A stretch of DNA of 64,000 nt from Agrypnia vestita (Eukaryota > Arthropoda > Insecta > Trichoptera > Phryganeidae). Below the pieces are notes generated by a model. The model searched no databases. It was given only the letters and a program-made list of their open reading frames with translations, and was not told the DNA's origin. Below are positions 53,331-64,000 of this stretch, in pieces (position 1 is the stretch's first letter; each line of letters starts with the position of its first letter). Location: NCBI GenBank assembly GCA_016648135.1, contig JADDOH010010123.1, positions 1-64,000 of the forward strand, given 5' to 3'. The position numbers were made by a program, and so were the translations under genes.

Positions 53331-53925
53331 TAGGTTTTTATTTTATTTTTATAATTCATTTATAATAATAATGCTAGTTGGATCATTTGTATAGCGCCGT
53401 TTTCGTGAGTACTCGTCTTAAGGGCGCTAAATGAAGACGGCTCCCTGTAAGTATAGATAAACATTTCACTTAAGTAAGCAAAAAACAGTATTGTAAGCTC
53501 AGCACAAGTATAATTCCTAGTGTTGTCAAATAACAGCGTCACATCAAAGGTTAATTCAATTAAGGTGAATTTTTTCCTATAAGTATGAGTTCATAATCAA
53601 CGAGATTTACCGCCCGGCCCGCACGAAATTTGTATTTTTATGGACGTAAAAAACACCGTAAAATCATCGCTTCTTGAAATAAAGAAGAAAACGAAAACAA
53701 ACCAAGTCATTGCGAACTAAACATTTTTAATTCAAATATATTTTCTCCGCTTGTTCTTTAAAAAAAGTCTTATCTTGTTTCTTAACAGATAAATAGCTAA
53801 TGGTGGAAATAATTTTGCGAATTGAACATAGTTATTGACCTGAAGCTACGCAAAATGCACGACGCCACCGAATTTCCGCTTTATAATTAGGATTATTAGA
53901 ATGTCCTGTATTTTATTCTAATGGA
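53331..53925. other. AT-rich spacer
   Basis: No gene or named repeat seen. Confidence 0.45.
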
Positions 53926-53930
53926 TCCAA

Positions 53931-54180
53931 TTGCCCAACGTACAAATTGAGACATGTGTCGAAGATGTGATATCCGGTGGAAGAAAAAAGGTCTCGAAGT
54001 GGGGACCGGGGAAGGTAAAAAGGGTTGGCCATCCCCGAGATCAGCGGGGCGATGACGTCATAAGAGAGTCGGGCGGCAGATGGATGACGATTGAAGACGG
54101 AATAGTCGACCTTCAGGGACGAATACGTCCAGTAGTGGAGAGACAGACTGAAGACGAAGATGATGATGATGTTTATTTAT
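53931..54180 (+). pseudogene. RTE-like LINE C-terminal end
   Basis: GDDVIRESGGRWMT preceded by HPR and followed by RIRPVVERQ-like text corresponds to the GRPxxRWxDDI...GxxWM C-terminus of RTE-type elements, with a frameshift after WMT. Tail gaagatgatgatgatg at 54158-54173. Confidence 0.65.
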
Positions 54181-54885
54181 TTCTTAACCGGTCGTATGCC
54201 GGCCGTACGTAACGCGGAATGTACCCTGTCTGCCGCTCAAATTCGCGCAGGATTGCTATTTTTAGACACTTTTTTGTGATGGTAATATTCATGTAAAAAT
54301 CAACAATAATCACTAAGATGTTGCAGCTTCTGCTTTCTCAATATACAGACTTCAATAATTACTTATATTTCAATGTTTTGTACTTGTACAACTTGTACAA
54401 TAATTACTTATTCATTAATTATGAAAATAAGTAACGAAATTTACTGTCAGAAATGTACGCACATGTTTATCGAATAAAACCATGGAAGCGATAACACTAA
54501 AGATATTGTATTTCAATTTTTCGTTCTGAATATATCAAAGAATATAAATATACTTAACTTTGACAATTTTTTTATTAAAAAAGAAATTTTTTAACAGATA
54601 AATAACACAATTAATGCGCGGTTCGAAGACGACATTTGTAATGATTTTTTGTCCGGTTTGCGCTGCAAATGAGGTTACTTGACAAATAGAACTCATTCAT
54701 TCATTCAAAAACTTGAAATACAACCAATAATAAGCTTTATAAACCCATAAACGCAGGTAAATAGGCCGAATTCGCACACGTGTCTAGGGAGCGCAGATGT
54801 GCGCTCCGGCACATAGAGGGTACAAAAGTTGTCGCGCAGATCTACGATCCGGCATACGACCGGTTAAGCACATATCGTATACAAT
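54181..54885. other. AT-rich spacer
   Basis: No supported feature. Confidence 0.45.
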
Positions 54886-54894
54886 TTGGGTTGT

Positions 54895-54940
54895 ACTATG
54901 CCTGTCTCACTAGAAGAATCTGTGTTGAGACATGTATAGT
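54895..54940 (-). ncRNA. LINE 3'-terminal stem-loop, instance 4
   Basis: On the minus strand ACTATACATGTCTC pairs with GAGACAGGCATAGT (two mismatches), loop AACACAGATTCTTCTAGT. The fourth stem pair is A-T here and C-G at 17813, a compensatory change. Confidence 0.75.
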
Positions 54941-55615
54941 TTACAAAATAGTTTTACTATACTTTAGATGCTAATTCATATGCGTCTAGTTACAAGTAAT
55001 AAATGTAGTAATTAAATACAGTAATTGAATTAATAAATTAAAAGCATTTATATGTTTTGACAAGAAATATTTAAAAAAAGGACAGAAAATAAGAGGTACA
55101 CAAATCGTAATAAAATTAGTCATTAATTTGTTTGAGTGAGAGCACCAATTTTGTGTCTTCCCATATTTTTAATCCATGATTTTATTAAGTACTTAATTTT
55201 CTTTTTGGAATTATCTATCGGAATATAATGAAGATTTTTTGCATATGGTTAAAGAGTTTTGGCCCATAGTAGTTAAAACTCCTTTGCCCATATGTAGTGC
55301 GTGTTCTTGTGATATTGTCATTTGTGCCATTTTAAAATGTGTATTTTTGTGTTTGTATGTGTAGTTTAGAGTAGTATTAGCATGCATTTGTCTAATATCA
55401 AAAACATCGAATTTGTTGAATATATCATCAGTCCTAGTTAATATTGGAGTTTTGAGGATAGCTTTTACAACGGTTTTCCGAGTTGCAATTGTTGGATTGA
55501 ATACACTCATAGTTGTTCCCCCCCATGCAATTATGCCATGTTCTATGATCGATTGGCAAAGTATATATGTTCCTCGCCGGACATGCAGCCCGGAAGCCTA
55601 TGTTTATTATGCATT
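54895..55615 (-). pseudogene. LINE C-terminal fragment and 3' end (same family as 17.1 kb)
   Basis: Minus strand from 55615: SIIEHGIIAWGG, then ATRKTVVKAILKTPILTRTD, FDVFDIRQMHANTTLNYTYK (frame 55510-55211), then IKSWIKNMGRHKI in another frame. The 3' UTR contains the hairpin at 54895-54940. Parallel in every section to 17130-17860. Confidence 0.85.
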
Positions 55616-55619
55616 ATTT

Positions 55620-56585
55620 TAGCACCCACCACCCCGCACAAAACACACACCATTTATGTATAAGAAACAGAAAAGCTGAACTAACCGATACCGATACATC
55701 AACCTTCGGAGCTGTTCCGGCAGAGGGGCCCCTTAACGATTTCGTCGTAAATTTTGCAAAAGGCCGTATCCTATTATACTAAAAAATCTACTACCCTTTT
55801 TTATTAGAGGAAGCAGGAAAGCGTTCCGTGTAACAAACGGGATGAATTTCTCCCTGCTTGATGTTCCAGGAATATGGGACGGAGAGATGTACTCTCGGGC
55901 TCGTATGCACAATCATTACTTAAAGTGCGCACTTTCTTTTAAAGCGACAAATACGTAATTTAAGCGCCACAATACGCGGATTTTCCGCCGCGTCTCTTCT
56001 CGAGAATATGCGACGGAAGATACACGCAGTGTGGTGCCGGCCTTACGGTCCCAAAAAAGTCCCCAACTGTTTAAAGTCACCCTTTAATGCCCGCACGTTC
56101 CTTAACATTTTGCGTTTTCTATAACTTTGCAACACTGATACGGTGCGCAAACGCGTCATCGCACTTTTTGACATTTTCGAGGTACGTGCGTACCTTTATT
56201 GCGATTTTTAAAGTTGCTCGATAGCTGTTATAACTTGATTGTCAACAATATTTTTGAAGTTTTTTTTTAAATTAATTATAGAGCATATTGACGTGCTGGA
56301 TTTTGAAGCATGCCTCGGTCATGTCAAAGGTATCGACGTGTTTGCGTCGTTATTGCGAGATTTTGAAAATCTATTCGAATGTTATATACCGGCCCCAACT
56401 TTAAAATGAGGTTTCGCCCGAAGATAATGCCTTTATTTTTTTCCAAATTATATTCTTGTTTCGTGGCATTTCTATTCCTTCGATCATATGAAAAGGGTAT
56501 GCCTGTGCTAATATGGCCTCAATACATTTTTTCGCTTTTATCTATCCAATCTATTAAGTAGGGATTGTGTTCACGTTAAAGTTAG
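55620..56585. other. Unassigned spacer
   Basis: Moderately GC-rich patches at 55700-56170 but no domain in any frame. Confidence 0.4.
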
Positions 56586-56588
56586 AGT

Positions 56589-57478
56589 TTGAGAATGATC
56601 AAATTCGTTTTATTTCATAAAATTGTCGAAAATTTTCACAGGGCACCGTGGCAAGAAATCCATAAAGCCAGTATGCTAACAAGTGAAGTAATAAGGCTAA
56701 GGATGAACTCGCTTACACTTAACATAAGTAAAACCGAATACCTAGCTTTTTTAATAAACTCAAGAGGACAACCTGGTAAAGAATACACTCTTAAATTACA
56801 TGGATGCAAAAATCAACAATTACTGTGCTCTTGCCCCACCATAACGAAGACAAAAAACATCAAATATCTTGGAGTGGAAATAGATGAAAATCTTCGATGG
56901 AACTCTCACATTAATAGAATCATTAAAAAGCTCACAAGACTTATATATTTCTTCAAAAACATAAGAAATATACTATCTAAGAAAGATATTAAAAAACTTT
57001 GCCTTATGGCATTCTCGGATTGAGTATGGAATCTTGGCATGGGGATCTGCCACAACAAACTATATCAACCATTTAAATAAATGGCATAAGAGCATTATAA
57101 AAACCATTTTAAAACTTCCAATCAGAACGCCCTCAAAAGAGATTTTGAAATGTCTTGACGAGCCGAACATAAAAAAAACATATGCCAAGAGCGTTCTCTT
57201 ACAACAATTTAAAGACACAAAACAATAGAACACCGGCATATAATACGGGAAGCAGTAAAATGGTAAATAGAAATATACCAACTTTCAACACAACTTTTGG
57301 CCAAAGAAGCTATATCTATTTTGTAACAAAACTCTACAACATCCTTCCTCTAACCTTCAAAAATATTGAAAAGATTGAAGAGTTCAAAAAAAAGATAATA
57401 GCATGGCTGAATCAAGTCGATGCAGATAAATTAAAAGGAGTATTAAAAAATACGTGGAAATTTAAAAATAGAAAATAA
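56589..57478 (+). pseudogene. LINE connection and C-terminal region
   Basis: LRMNSLTLNISKTEYLAF, then NIKYLGVEIDENLRWNSHIN (56589-57023), frameshift to GILAWGSATTNYINHL and KSIIKTILKLPIRTP (57034-57228), frameshift to NIPTFNTTFGQRSYIYF and KKKIIAWLNQVDADKLKG (57182-57478). The order equals that of the 17.1 kb family, but it is a different family by sequence. Followed 13 bp later by the conserved hairpin. Confidence 0.85.
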
Positions 57479-57491
57479 ATAGGTATAAACT

Positions 57492-57529
57492 AGTCCGCCT
57501 CCGCACAGGAACCCCTAGTGAGGAGGACT
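57492..57529 (+). ncRNA. LINE 3'-terminal stem-loop, instance 5
   Basis: AGTCCGCCTC pairs with GAGGAGGACT (one mismatch), loop CGCACAGGAACCCCTAGT. Located just after the LINE stop codon. Confidence 0.75.
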
Positions 57530-59200
57530 AAGAACACAAATATCAACAATAACATTATACATACGTACTCTTATATTAAATATGTACAAATTGTATTTGA
57601 ATAGAACCTACTAAAAAAAAGATTTTTCATTTTAGAATAACACCATACCGTAATAAGAAAATTGAATTCAATTGTTAGCTTAGACTAGGCTCTTGTTTTA
57701 CAACAGCTGGAAAAAACCGCCGGCAACTGTCAAGGCGATAACTGTCAGGCTCATTGATTAAAAGCGTGCTAAATCATAAACATATCGAGGATAAATAATG
57801 TTGGCTATATCTCAATCGGGACGTGGAATTACCCAGATCTAACCGAATTGAAATGTTAAGGTCTGCTCCTATGTTAGGCGGGCACGGTTCTTCAACGAGT
57901 TCAAGGTGCGTACAAGTCCTGATTCTGTATACAGGCCCCAGCCGTCGAAAAGAATTGTGAAGATATGAACTTGGATACGGAGAATCGCGCGGATGTTGCT
58001 CAAGAGGGAAAGTCACCTCGAAACAGATATTTGTGAAACTCGACTAAAACCAACATCCTGGGACCAAATTCTGTTTTGATACAAAACCCGGTCTGGATTG
58101 GTGAAATTGAACCAAAAATACTGTTGTATACCTTCCTCTCCTGTTCAATAAGTAACTCTTCGCTCCAACATTGGAATCGGAAGTGACCGTAGTCACTGCA
58201 GTCCTGCATTCATCCCTCGATGTCGCCGTGTGGTGCAGTCTGCCAGACACTCGCCTAGCTCTCGCAGATCCTGTCTTGACATCCAATCATCTACGTCTCT
58301 TGGTCATGTTGGCCTGTATAAGGTGGCTTTGTGAGTGTTAAGGGACTCCTCACATGTCCCGCTCGATGCAGCCTCCAAAAACAAATACCAGGAATTTGTG
58401 CGCTGTACGTTTATTAGCAAACAGATCCCAAATTAAAAAAAATCTATCTCAATATTTTAGTAATTGGCAAAACAAACTTTGACGGGTACTTTAATTTAAC
58501 AATTACTTCTCTTTATTCTAGTCTCGTTCATAATCGTCAGCCTGGGTATGGTCACTCCACCCTTCTCCACTCTCCTAGGCTGGCCTTCCTCATCCACTTC
58601 CTCTTTCTTAACAGGCTTTCGGATGTCATCTCCCCATCTGTGTAATTGTGAAAATCGTATACATAAAATTTGAAATCTACTTCATAATAATACCCCATGC
58701 ACATATATTCTTGCGAGACACGAACTCTTGCAAAAGCCCCAAAGACGAAGAAATATTCCGCAGAACAAAAACAATTTGAACTTGAAATAAAATTCGTCAA
58801 TCGATTCAAGTCATGTAACGCTCTTTCTTCGCCTAAATTCTATTGTATGCGAAAGACATGCCCTCACGTCATTCTTAAAAATTTCATCCGGCATTTTTTT
58901 TAATTGCGCCACTTTTGTTTTGAGATTATTTTTACTGCCGACCTCTTTTTCTTTTTCCACATCCGCCGACAGGATCTTTTATCAATTTCGACACCCACCG
59001 AATGTTTAACGATTGTCGAAAATAATTGACGCGTAGAATGTAACCTAGAAATAAACGCGTCCGACGAGAGATCATCTGTCAAAATAAACACGAGCGCGGG
59101 CACCCGATGTTCCAATAATATTGTCGTCGCCTCTGTCTTCAGTTGAGTCAGAGTATTACAGTTTCCATGGAAACGGTCCGCAAGATTAGCCAAGTGCCTC
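57530..59200. other. Unassigned region
   Basis: Frames of 60-97 codons without domains. 'cacagatggggagatgacat' (minus, near 58625) could encode HRWGDDIRK, hinting at another RTE-like C-terminus, but this is weak. 'acagggccggcccgag' at 59206 resembles a hAT-type end without a visible partner. Confidence 0.35.
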
Positions 59201-59220
59201 TTTTACAGGGCCGGCCCGAG

Positions 59221-60420
59221 ACATATGCAAAGGGTTACGGCCGAACATGTCTCTAATATGCAGTAATATGCATTGACGTTTTATAAATATAGACACGTTA
59301 TTCCCATACTAGCCGACTTTCATATGTAGCAAATATTGCATTGAAAGAGACAAAAAATCACATAATCAAGTAATCACGTATAAATCAGGTAATTTGAAGT
59401 CACGGTGACTAAAATAACATACTCATTCTTACAACAGTGTACGATACTCTGTTCCTTTTCCCCCGGGACTTTTTTTTTCGGCGTAGCTTCGCGCCCGATC
59501 ACAAAGAAGATCCTCGATAACGAATGCACCTTACTTTTGAGTTGCCAAAATTTCACGCTTGTAACGTATCTACAGTTTATTATATCATTGATAATATGGG
59601 TATATTCGACACTCGCGACTCGTATAAGGTCGGCTTTTTCTAGGGCGGTAAAATGCCTAGAAACGACCCCCGATTATACGACCAATCTCTATTGCACCAG
59701 GGAATCCGAATCTTTCGGGATGAATATTTTGGATTAATTTCGGGATGCCAAAATTTAATCAAGACTATAATGGTGAAGTATTCGATACCATGCATTGTTT
59801 CGAATATTTATATTATATTAGCAAAACTATTTGTGCTGTGGTGCTTTATGTTTTGTTTAAAAATTTCTTACTTACCTGAACATAAATATCTCATATAAAT
59901 TTTATGAGTTCTTTCCTACACTTCTTTATAAACCTTAGAATTAATCAAATGATCATTTTTTAATTCCGGATCATCAAATTCGAATCATGGCAATATTTTT
60001 GTGAAATAATTAAGTACATTTACTGACACTGTGTTATTGACTAACTAGCAGGTATATAACTAGCCGTGAACCAGTAAGTCACGGTACATAATAATAATTA
60101 ATATCCACCCTTGTGTGTAACCTATCCCGCGCGCTCATTGACGTGTCACACTAGGGCGCCCGGGCCTGATTAGTTGCTAGTCATCATCAGTGTTGTTGTT
60201 GTAATTCCAACCTAATTTCAGCGAGTTACTTACAGTTAAGTTAAGTTAGTTGATAAGACTAGTTGAGTGATAATTTCGTGTCTGTCCATCTATCCCCGTA
60301 ACTTCCGTAATTTCGTTCAAACTCACTGTAAAATAACTAAATTAAACCCAAACCGGCCGCTCAGCGCACGTTGCTGTCGCCGCCTCTCCGTGGACCGCCA
60401 AAAATATACTATAAATTAAC
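59221..60420. other. Unassigned spacer
   Basis: The frame 59405-59737 has no domain. No named repeat. Confidence 0.4.
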
Positions 60421-60424
60421 ACTA

Positions 60425-60482
60425 GGGCTTAGCAAAGACGCGAACCAATGTTCCGTCATTTTTGACGGGTTACAGCTAGTCT
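60425..60482 (+). mobile_element. Helitron-like 3' end, second family copy
   Basis: CCGTCATTTTTGACGG hairpin plus gttacagCTAG and T, identical in this part to 31992-32018. The element's 5' limit is unknown. Confidence 0.6.
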
Positions 60483-60649
60483 TATAATATTGTATCATGA
60501 TTTAAGTTGGAAACCAAGTAAATGTGGATTTTATTAAGGTATTAAATTTTGTCCGAGAAAATATTCTAGCATACTCTGTTTGCTGTACTATGCAATCATC
60601 ATGCTTTGCATCTTTACGTAAATTACATATCACAATAATAATAATTTCG

Positions 60650-60746
60650 CTGTTCGTCTAGCTGTCCGTAACTTATTTTGTAAAACCTTTTTTCTTTTTT
60701 TATATTTATTTTTTGGGAACCGCCTTTTTTGACCGATTACAGCTAG
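60650..60746 (+). mobile_element. Degenerate Helitron-like 3' end
   Basis: accgccttttttgaccgattacagCTAG-like text, split here as 'ttttttgaccgatt' and 'acagctagg'. Preceded by gctgtccgtaacttattttg, as near 31215. Confidence 0.5.
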
Positions 60747-60749
60747 GGA

Positions 60750-61190
60750 AAGCAATCCCGATCCCGCGAGATCTCGAGGCATTTTACGAGGTCAATCCCG
60801 AACCGAAAAATCGGACGGGATTATCGGGATTGATCAGAATTTTTTATGTTTTGTATGTTTAATTGTATATGTCTATAGAGCTTTTATTAAGTACTTAAAA
60901 CTTACGTTCATTTCACATTCAAATAATGAAAATAGCTTCGAATAATATTTGCCGTATTTTATCAACCTAACGTAAACGTAAAAAACGCCTACAAAAACTT
61001 TAATGCAGTGATTAATAATGAGCATTTTATTAAAATTGCTGACATAAAAATGCAAGGCATCGTCGTTAATTGCTATTCAGCTCTATAAACAAAAAAAAAC
61101 ACAAAAGTATTCGGGATCCCGATCCGTAGGGATACCGCGGGATTGGAAATTCTAATCTCGGGGGATCCCGAAAGTGCAATCCCGAGTAAA
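60750..61190. repeat. CGGGATT-rich imperfect palindromic repeat
   Basis: caatcccgatcccgcgagat at the left and gggatcccgaaagtgcaatc at the right; many cgggatt/aatcccg words in between (60760-60835, 61110-61185). Probably a DNA-transposon MITE with clustered subterminal motifs. Exact ends not determined. Confidence 0.5.
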
Positions 61191-61730
61191 TAAATAAACA
61201 AACTGCACCCGACCCGACCCTGCCAAGCGCGGATGGTCGCTGCGGCCGGTGTAAGTCGATCCTATCGAAATCAGCTGTTAATGTCACCCCGCGAGTTCTC
61301 AAAATTTTGCGACCGCGTTTCCGTCGCCTAGTCGTAGATGAAACTATTTTTCTCACTCGGATTATTTCTATGCTGGTTATCGTCGTTTATCACGGCGTTA
61401 TCGTTTATCGTACGCCGTTATTATTATAATAATAATATATATAAAGTTGTGTGTCGAAAACGGCGCAGGTGAAGCGCGGCGGTGTTAGCGTTGCGCCGTA
61501 ATCTGATTTGACGCGTTATGCGCCGGCGCAGCATTGCAGGCGATTCGCCGTATATTCATTTCAAAAAAATGTGCCAAACTTTCTATAAACCAAACCACAT
61601 TGATTACGTTTTCGTCGACGGATTTCGATATCACCGTATCTTCGTCAAGATCCACGGGATCTAGAGATGCGCTTAATAATGGTTATTTGGGCATTCAATA
61701 TTTTAACAATCTCCCCAACCCGAAACAGTA
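61191..61730. other. CpG-rich patch without gene
   Basis: 61440-61560 is rich in gcg and cgcc words. No frame with a domain. A regulatory role is possible but unsupported. Confidence 0.35.
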
Positions 61731-61732
61731 TT

Positions 61733-61915
61733 TTTTTATTTAATGTTCACGGAAGACCAACAGCACAACAAAGAAGAAACGTTAATATAATACAGAATGC
61801 CAATTACAGGTCTCCACTTTTATAAATATGTTAATAATGATATATATGTTATGAAATAAACTTAGGCATGTTAAGAATAGTATAACAAGAAAGAATAAAA
61901 ATTTAAACAAAAGAA
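61733..61915 (-). repeat. LINE 3' end with a single repeat unit
   Basis: cggaagaccaacagcacaac and gccaattacaggtctccact match 52033-52115. It is followed by one diverged copy of the 86-bp unit (gttaataatgatatatatgt ... aacaagaaagaataaaaa). Confidence 0.8.
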
Positions 61916-62865
61916 ATGACCCAAAAAAATCGGTTTTTAGATTAAATAATAGGGAAATTTCACATTTTACGGATATCTATGAAAATATGTGAAATAGATT
62001 CAGAAAATAAATTATACTTTGTAACTCACGTATGTTATGATGGTGTGGGATAATGTTTTCATTCATATTTTTTTTAAATAAAAATCTTTAAAAATACGAT
62101 AAAAATTGATGCCTGACGTCACTTGCGAAAATAAGCGATTTGGCGGGAGTTTAAATCGTTTTTTTAATGTTAATATATATTAAAAAAATCTTTTTCATAA
62201 ACGTATTTTCTAAACCAAAGTTAAGATTTTTATATTAAAAAAAAAAAATATGTGAAAAAATGTGTACAGACATCTCAAGAACACGTAAAGGTGATTGAAA
62301 GTTAATTGTATTTCGTTAAATCATACGAGTAGACACCTCTCTCCATTCATCTACATTTTACCATTGTCTACTTTTTCTTCTTGTTTTTCAATAAGTCGTC
62401 ATAACAATCAGTAAGACATTTCTTGTCATTATCATTAAGATATTTTTTATTGTTAATGTATTATTTATTTATAAAAAGTGCATTATCTAAAATTTTCTAA
62501 TCAAGAACTTATTCCAAAATTGTATTAATTGATTTCCGATATTTATTTATTTTTTATTTATCATAAAAAGTGTATTACGTATTGTGTAAAAACTTGTTAA
62601 TAGAGAACTCATTCCTAAAATTGTATTTATTATTTTGCATTATATATTACTTATTATTAATTTATCGTTAAAAGTGTATTATGTTATTATATTATATTCA
62701 AAAAGTTCTTATTTTGTACTCTAATATCACTCTAGGACCATCTATTAGGGTCATTAATGACCTGTTGACGGTCTATTTGTTAAAAAATAACTGTCTCGAC
62801 TCTCTACTTTACAATTTACATTTTATCATGTTGTTAGGTTTTCACAGCGGTTGTGAATCTTCTTA
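61916..62865. other. AT-rich spacer
   Basis: Two loosely similar segments near 62440-62530 and 62540-62650 (ataaaaagtg.attat...agaacttattcc) suggest an old duplication of about 110-120 bp. No gene. Confidence 0.4.
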
Positions 62866-62871
62866 TTAGAG

Positions 62872-62960
62872 TTTTCCGGGATAATCAGCTCTAATTCTGA
62901 ACCCCGCGATTGAATCCGAAATGTCGTAAATGAAATACGGTAGATTATCCCAGAAAACTT
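62872..62960. repeat. Small palindrome resembling a Penelope terminal repeat
   Basis: gttttccgggataatc and gattatcccagaaaac are inverted ends about 90 bp apart. The middle (ctgaaccccgcgattgaatc, then cgaaatgtcg) parallels the hammerhead-like boxes at 48.9 and 51.8 kb. Confidence 0.45.
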
Positions 62961-63273
62961 AAACCAGAAGATTAAATTTTACAATCGGTTACTTTTAACT
63001 TGACTGCGTTTTGTTGTTTGTTTTATTGTTTTGAATAGTTGTTGTACATTGTTATCTCTCTACTCGTAATATAATCCTAGAGGAGAAGTTAATATATATT
63101 TTGATAATCTATGAAAATGAATGATATTGAAATTGTTTATATTTATAAACAAACTTTCTAGAAAAACTAATAGTGTGGGTAATAACATCTCACACAATAA
63201 GATAAAAATTACTTGACCTGATGTAAATTGCTTTGGTATGGAGTTAATATAGCATAATTAATTAATCAAAGTT

Positions 63274-63441
63274 TTATTTGGGAAATAACTTAATAAGCTC
63301 ACTAGAAGATGGCACTAGCTTCCTACCGAAGTGATTCTGTACGCTGGGTAATATCAAGACTAAAGTTCATATGGGAAATCACTTGATGAGCTCACTAAAA
63401 GATGGCGTTAGATTCCTTCCGAAGTGATTTTGTACGCTGGG
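63274..63441 (+). repeat. 93-bp direct duplication
   Basis: gggaaat starts at 63280 and 63373, each followed by gctcacta.aagatggc and gaagtgatt.tgtacgctgg. Two units, about 80% alike by eye. Confidence 0.8.
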
Positions 63442-64000
63442 TATACTAAAACTAAAAAATAGAAAATTAGATTACATGATTTTTTTAACACGCTTATATA
63501 TAAATGTACTAATAAAAATAAATTTTCGGACAAAAATTTTTTGCAACACTCTCCAAACACTTAAAGCCATGTATTCACTAGGGGACAAATCGCGAAACAT
63601 TCCGCTCGGCATGTCGCATCAACATCTACGCTCATGTTTCGGGGACAATGACGCGGCCATTTGACGTGTACACACCGGGACTCGCATATCTTGTCGCGGA
63701 AATGTCACCCGATGAGCTTATGTTGACAGCTGCTGTATCTCATTTGGCGAAAACGGGGTTCCGCGCAATTCGAAATGTTTTTTTGGGTCACAATTTCAAA
63801 TAAACGAGGTTTTACTGTAGTAAATTGAATATTATTAAAAACAAAGTCCTTTTTGCAAATAATTATTGTTTTCCAGACGTCGCGGAAATATATCGCCCTG
63901 TGAGGTTATGATGATAGCCGCGTATCTGTTTATGTTAATGAGTTTATCGAAAAGTAAGAGGAGAAAAAAGAAGAGAATGCGAAATTATTTACCACAAAGA
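63442..64000. other. No recognised gene at window end
   Basis: 63560-63760 is GC-richer (ctaggggacaaatcgcgaa, cgggactcgcatatcttgtc) but has no domain or clear terminal repeats. Confidence 0.4.

Noticed and set aside
59206..59230. hAT terminus acagggccggcccgag
   Set aside because: No inverted partner or target duplication was found in the window.
63520..63770. GC-richer block as a possible transposon or exon
   Set aside because: No inverted ends, domain or second copy could be identified.

Overview
The window looks like intergenic or intronic DNA from a repeat-rich, AT-rich insect genome. The evidence is a mariner transposase with a DD34D triad, a Penelope-like element, PIF-Harbinger, hAT-type, piggyBac-like and Helitron pieces, and at least a dozen LINE fragments of several clades. 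The order of insect is not resolved; the repeat mix would suit a moth, a beetle or a bug. I found no recognisable host protein-coding exon, no functional tRNA or rRNA gene and no CRISPR or prokaryotic gene. Almost every open frame is a transposon remnant or a by-product of low complexity.

Layout. 1-4.3 kb: an RTE-type LINE tail, an 87-bp tandem array and a decayed LINE. 4.3-9.3 kb: a Penelope-like reverse transcriptase between two inverted 1285-bp mariner copies, one frameshifted and one intact, followed by a palindromic Penelope terminal repeat with a hammerhead-like core. 9.3-14.7 kb: two Helitron-like elements built of a ~115-bp repeat dense in heat-shock-element motifs, a hAT-type MITE and LINE tails. 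15-25 kb: fold-back repeats, LINE 3' ends, a LINE broken by a Harbinger deletion derivative and a solo LTR, a 27-bp minisatellite, and a LINE insertion with a perfect 14-bp target duplication. 25-37 kb: L2/CR1-like and other LINE fragments, a tRNA-derived SINE, a Helitron end, fold-backs, a long TTTA microsatellite and an LTR split by a LINE 3' end. 37-51 kb: RTE copies, small MITEs, nested hAT and fold-back insertions, a CpG-rich stretch at 41.4-43.15 kb that might be a host promoter or 5' exon, a piggyBac-like element, and a palindrome nested in a palindrome. 51-64 kb: a LINE whose 3' UTR contains an 86-bp array, further LINE 3' ends, Helitron ends and weakly identified repeats.

Three connected signals stand out. 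First, several otherwise different LINE 3' ends carry a stem-loop with a near-constant 18-19-nt loop but different, still paired stems. A tRNA-derived SINE at 31.04-31.2 kb carries a similar loop, which suggests a shared retrotransposition signal. Second, Penelope-type terminal repeats recur as inverted pairs with hammerhead-like cores. Third, a TA-flanked fold-back family of about 0.4-0.53 kb is present in nine full or half copies. All alignments were made by eye; identities and lengths are approximate unless a position is stated.
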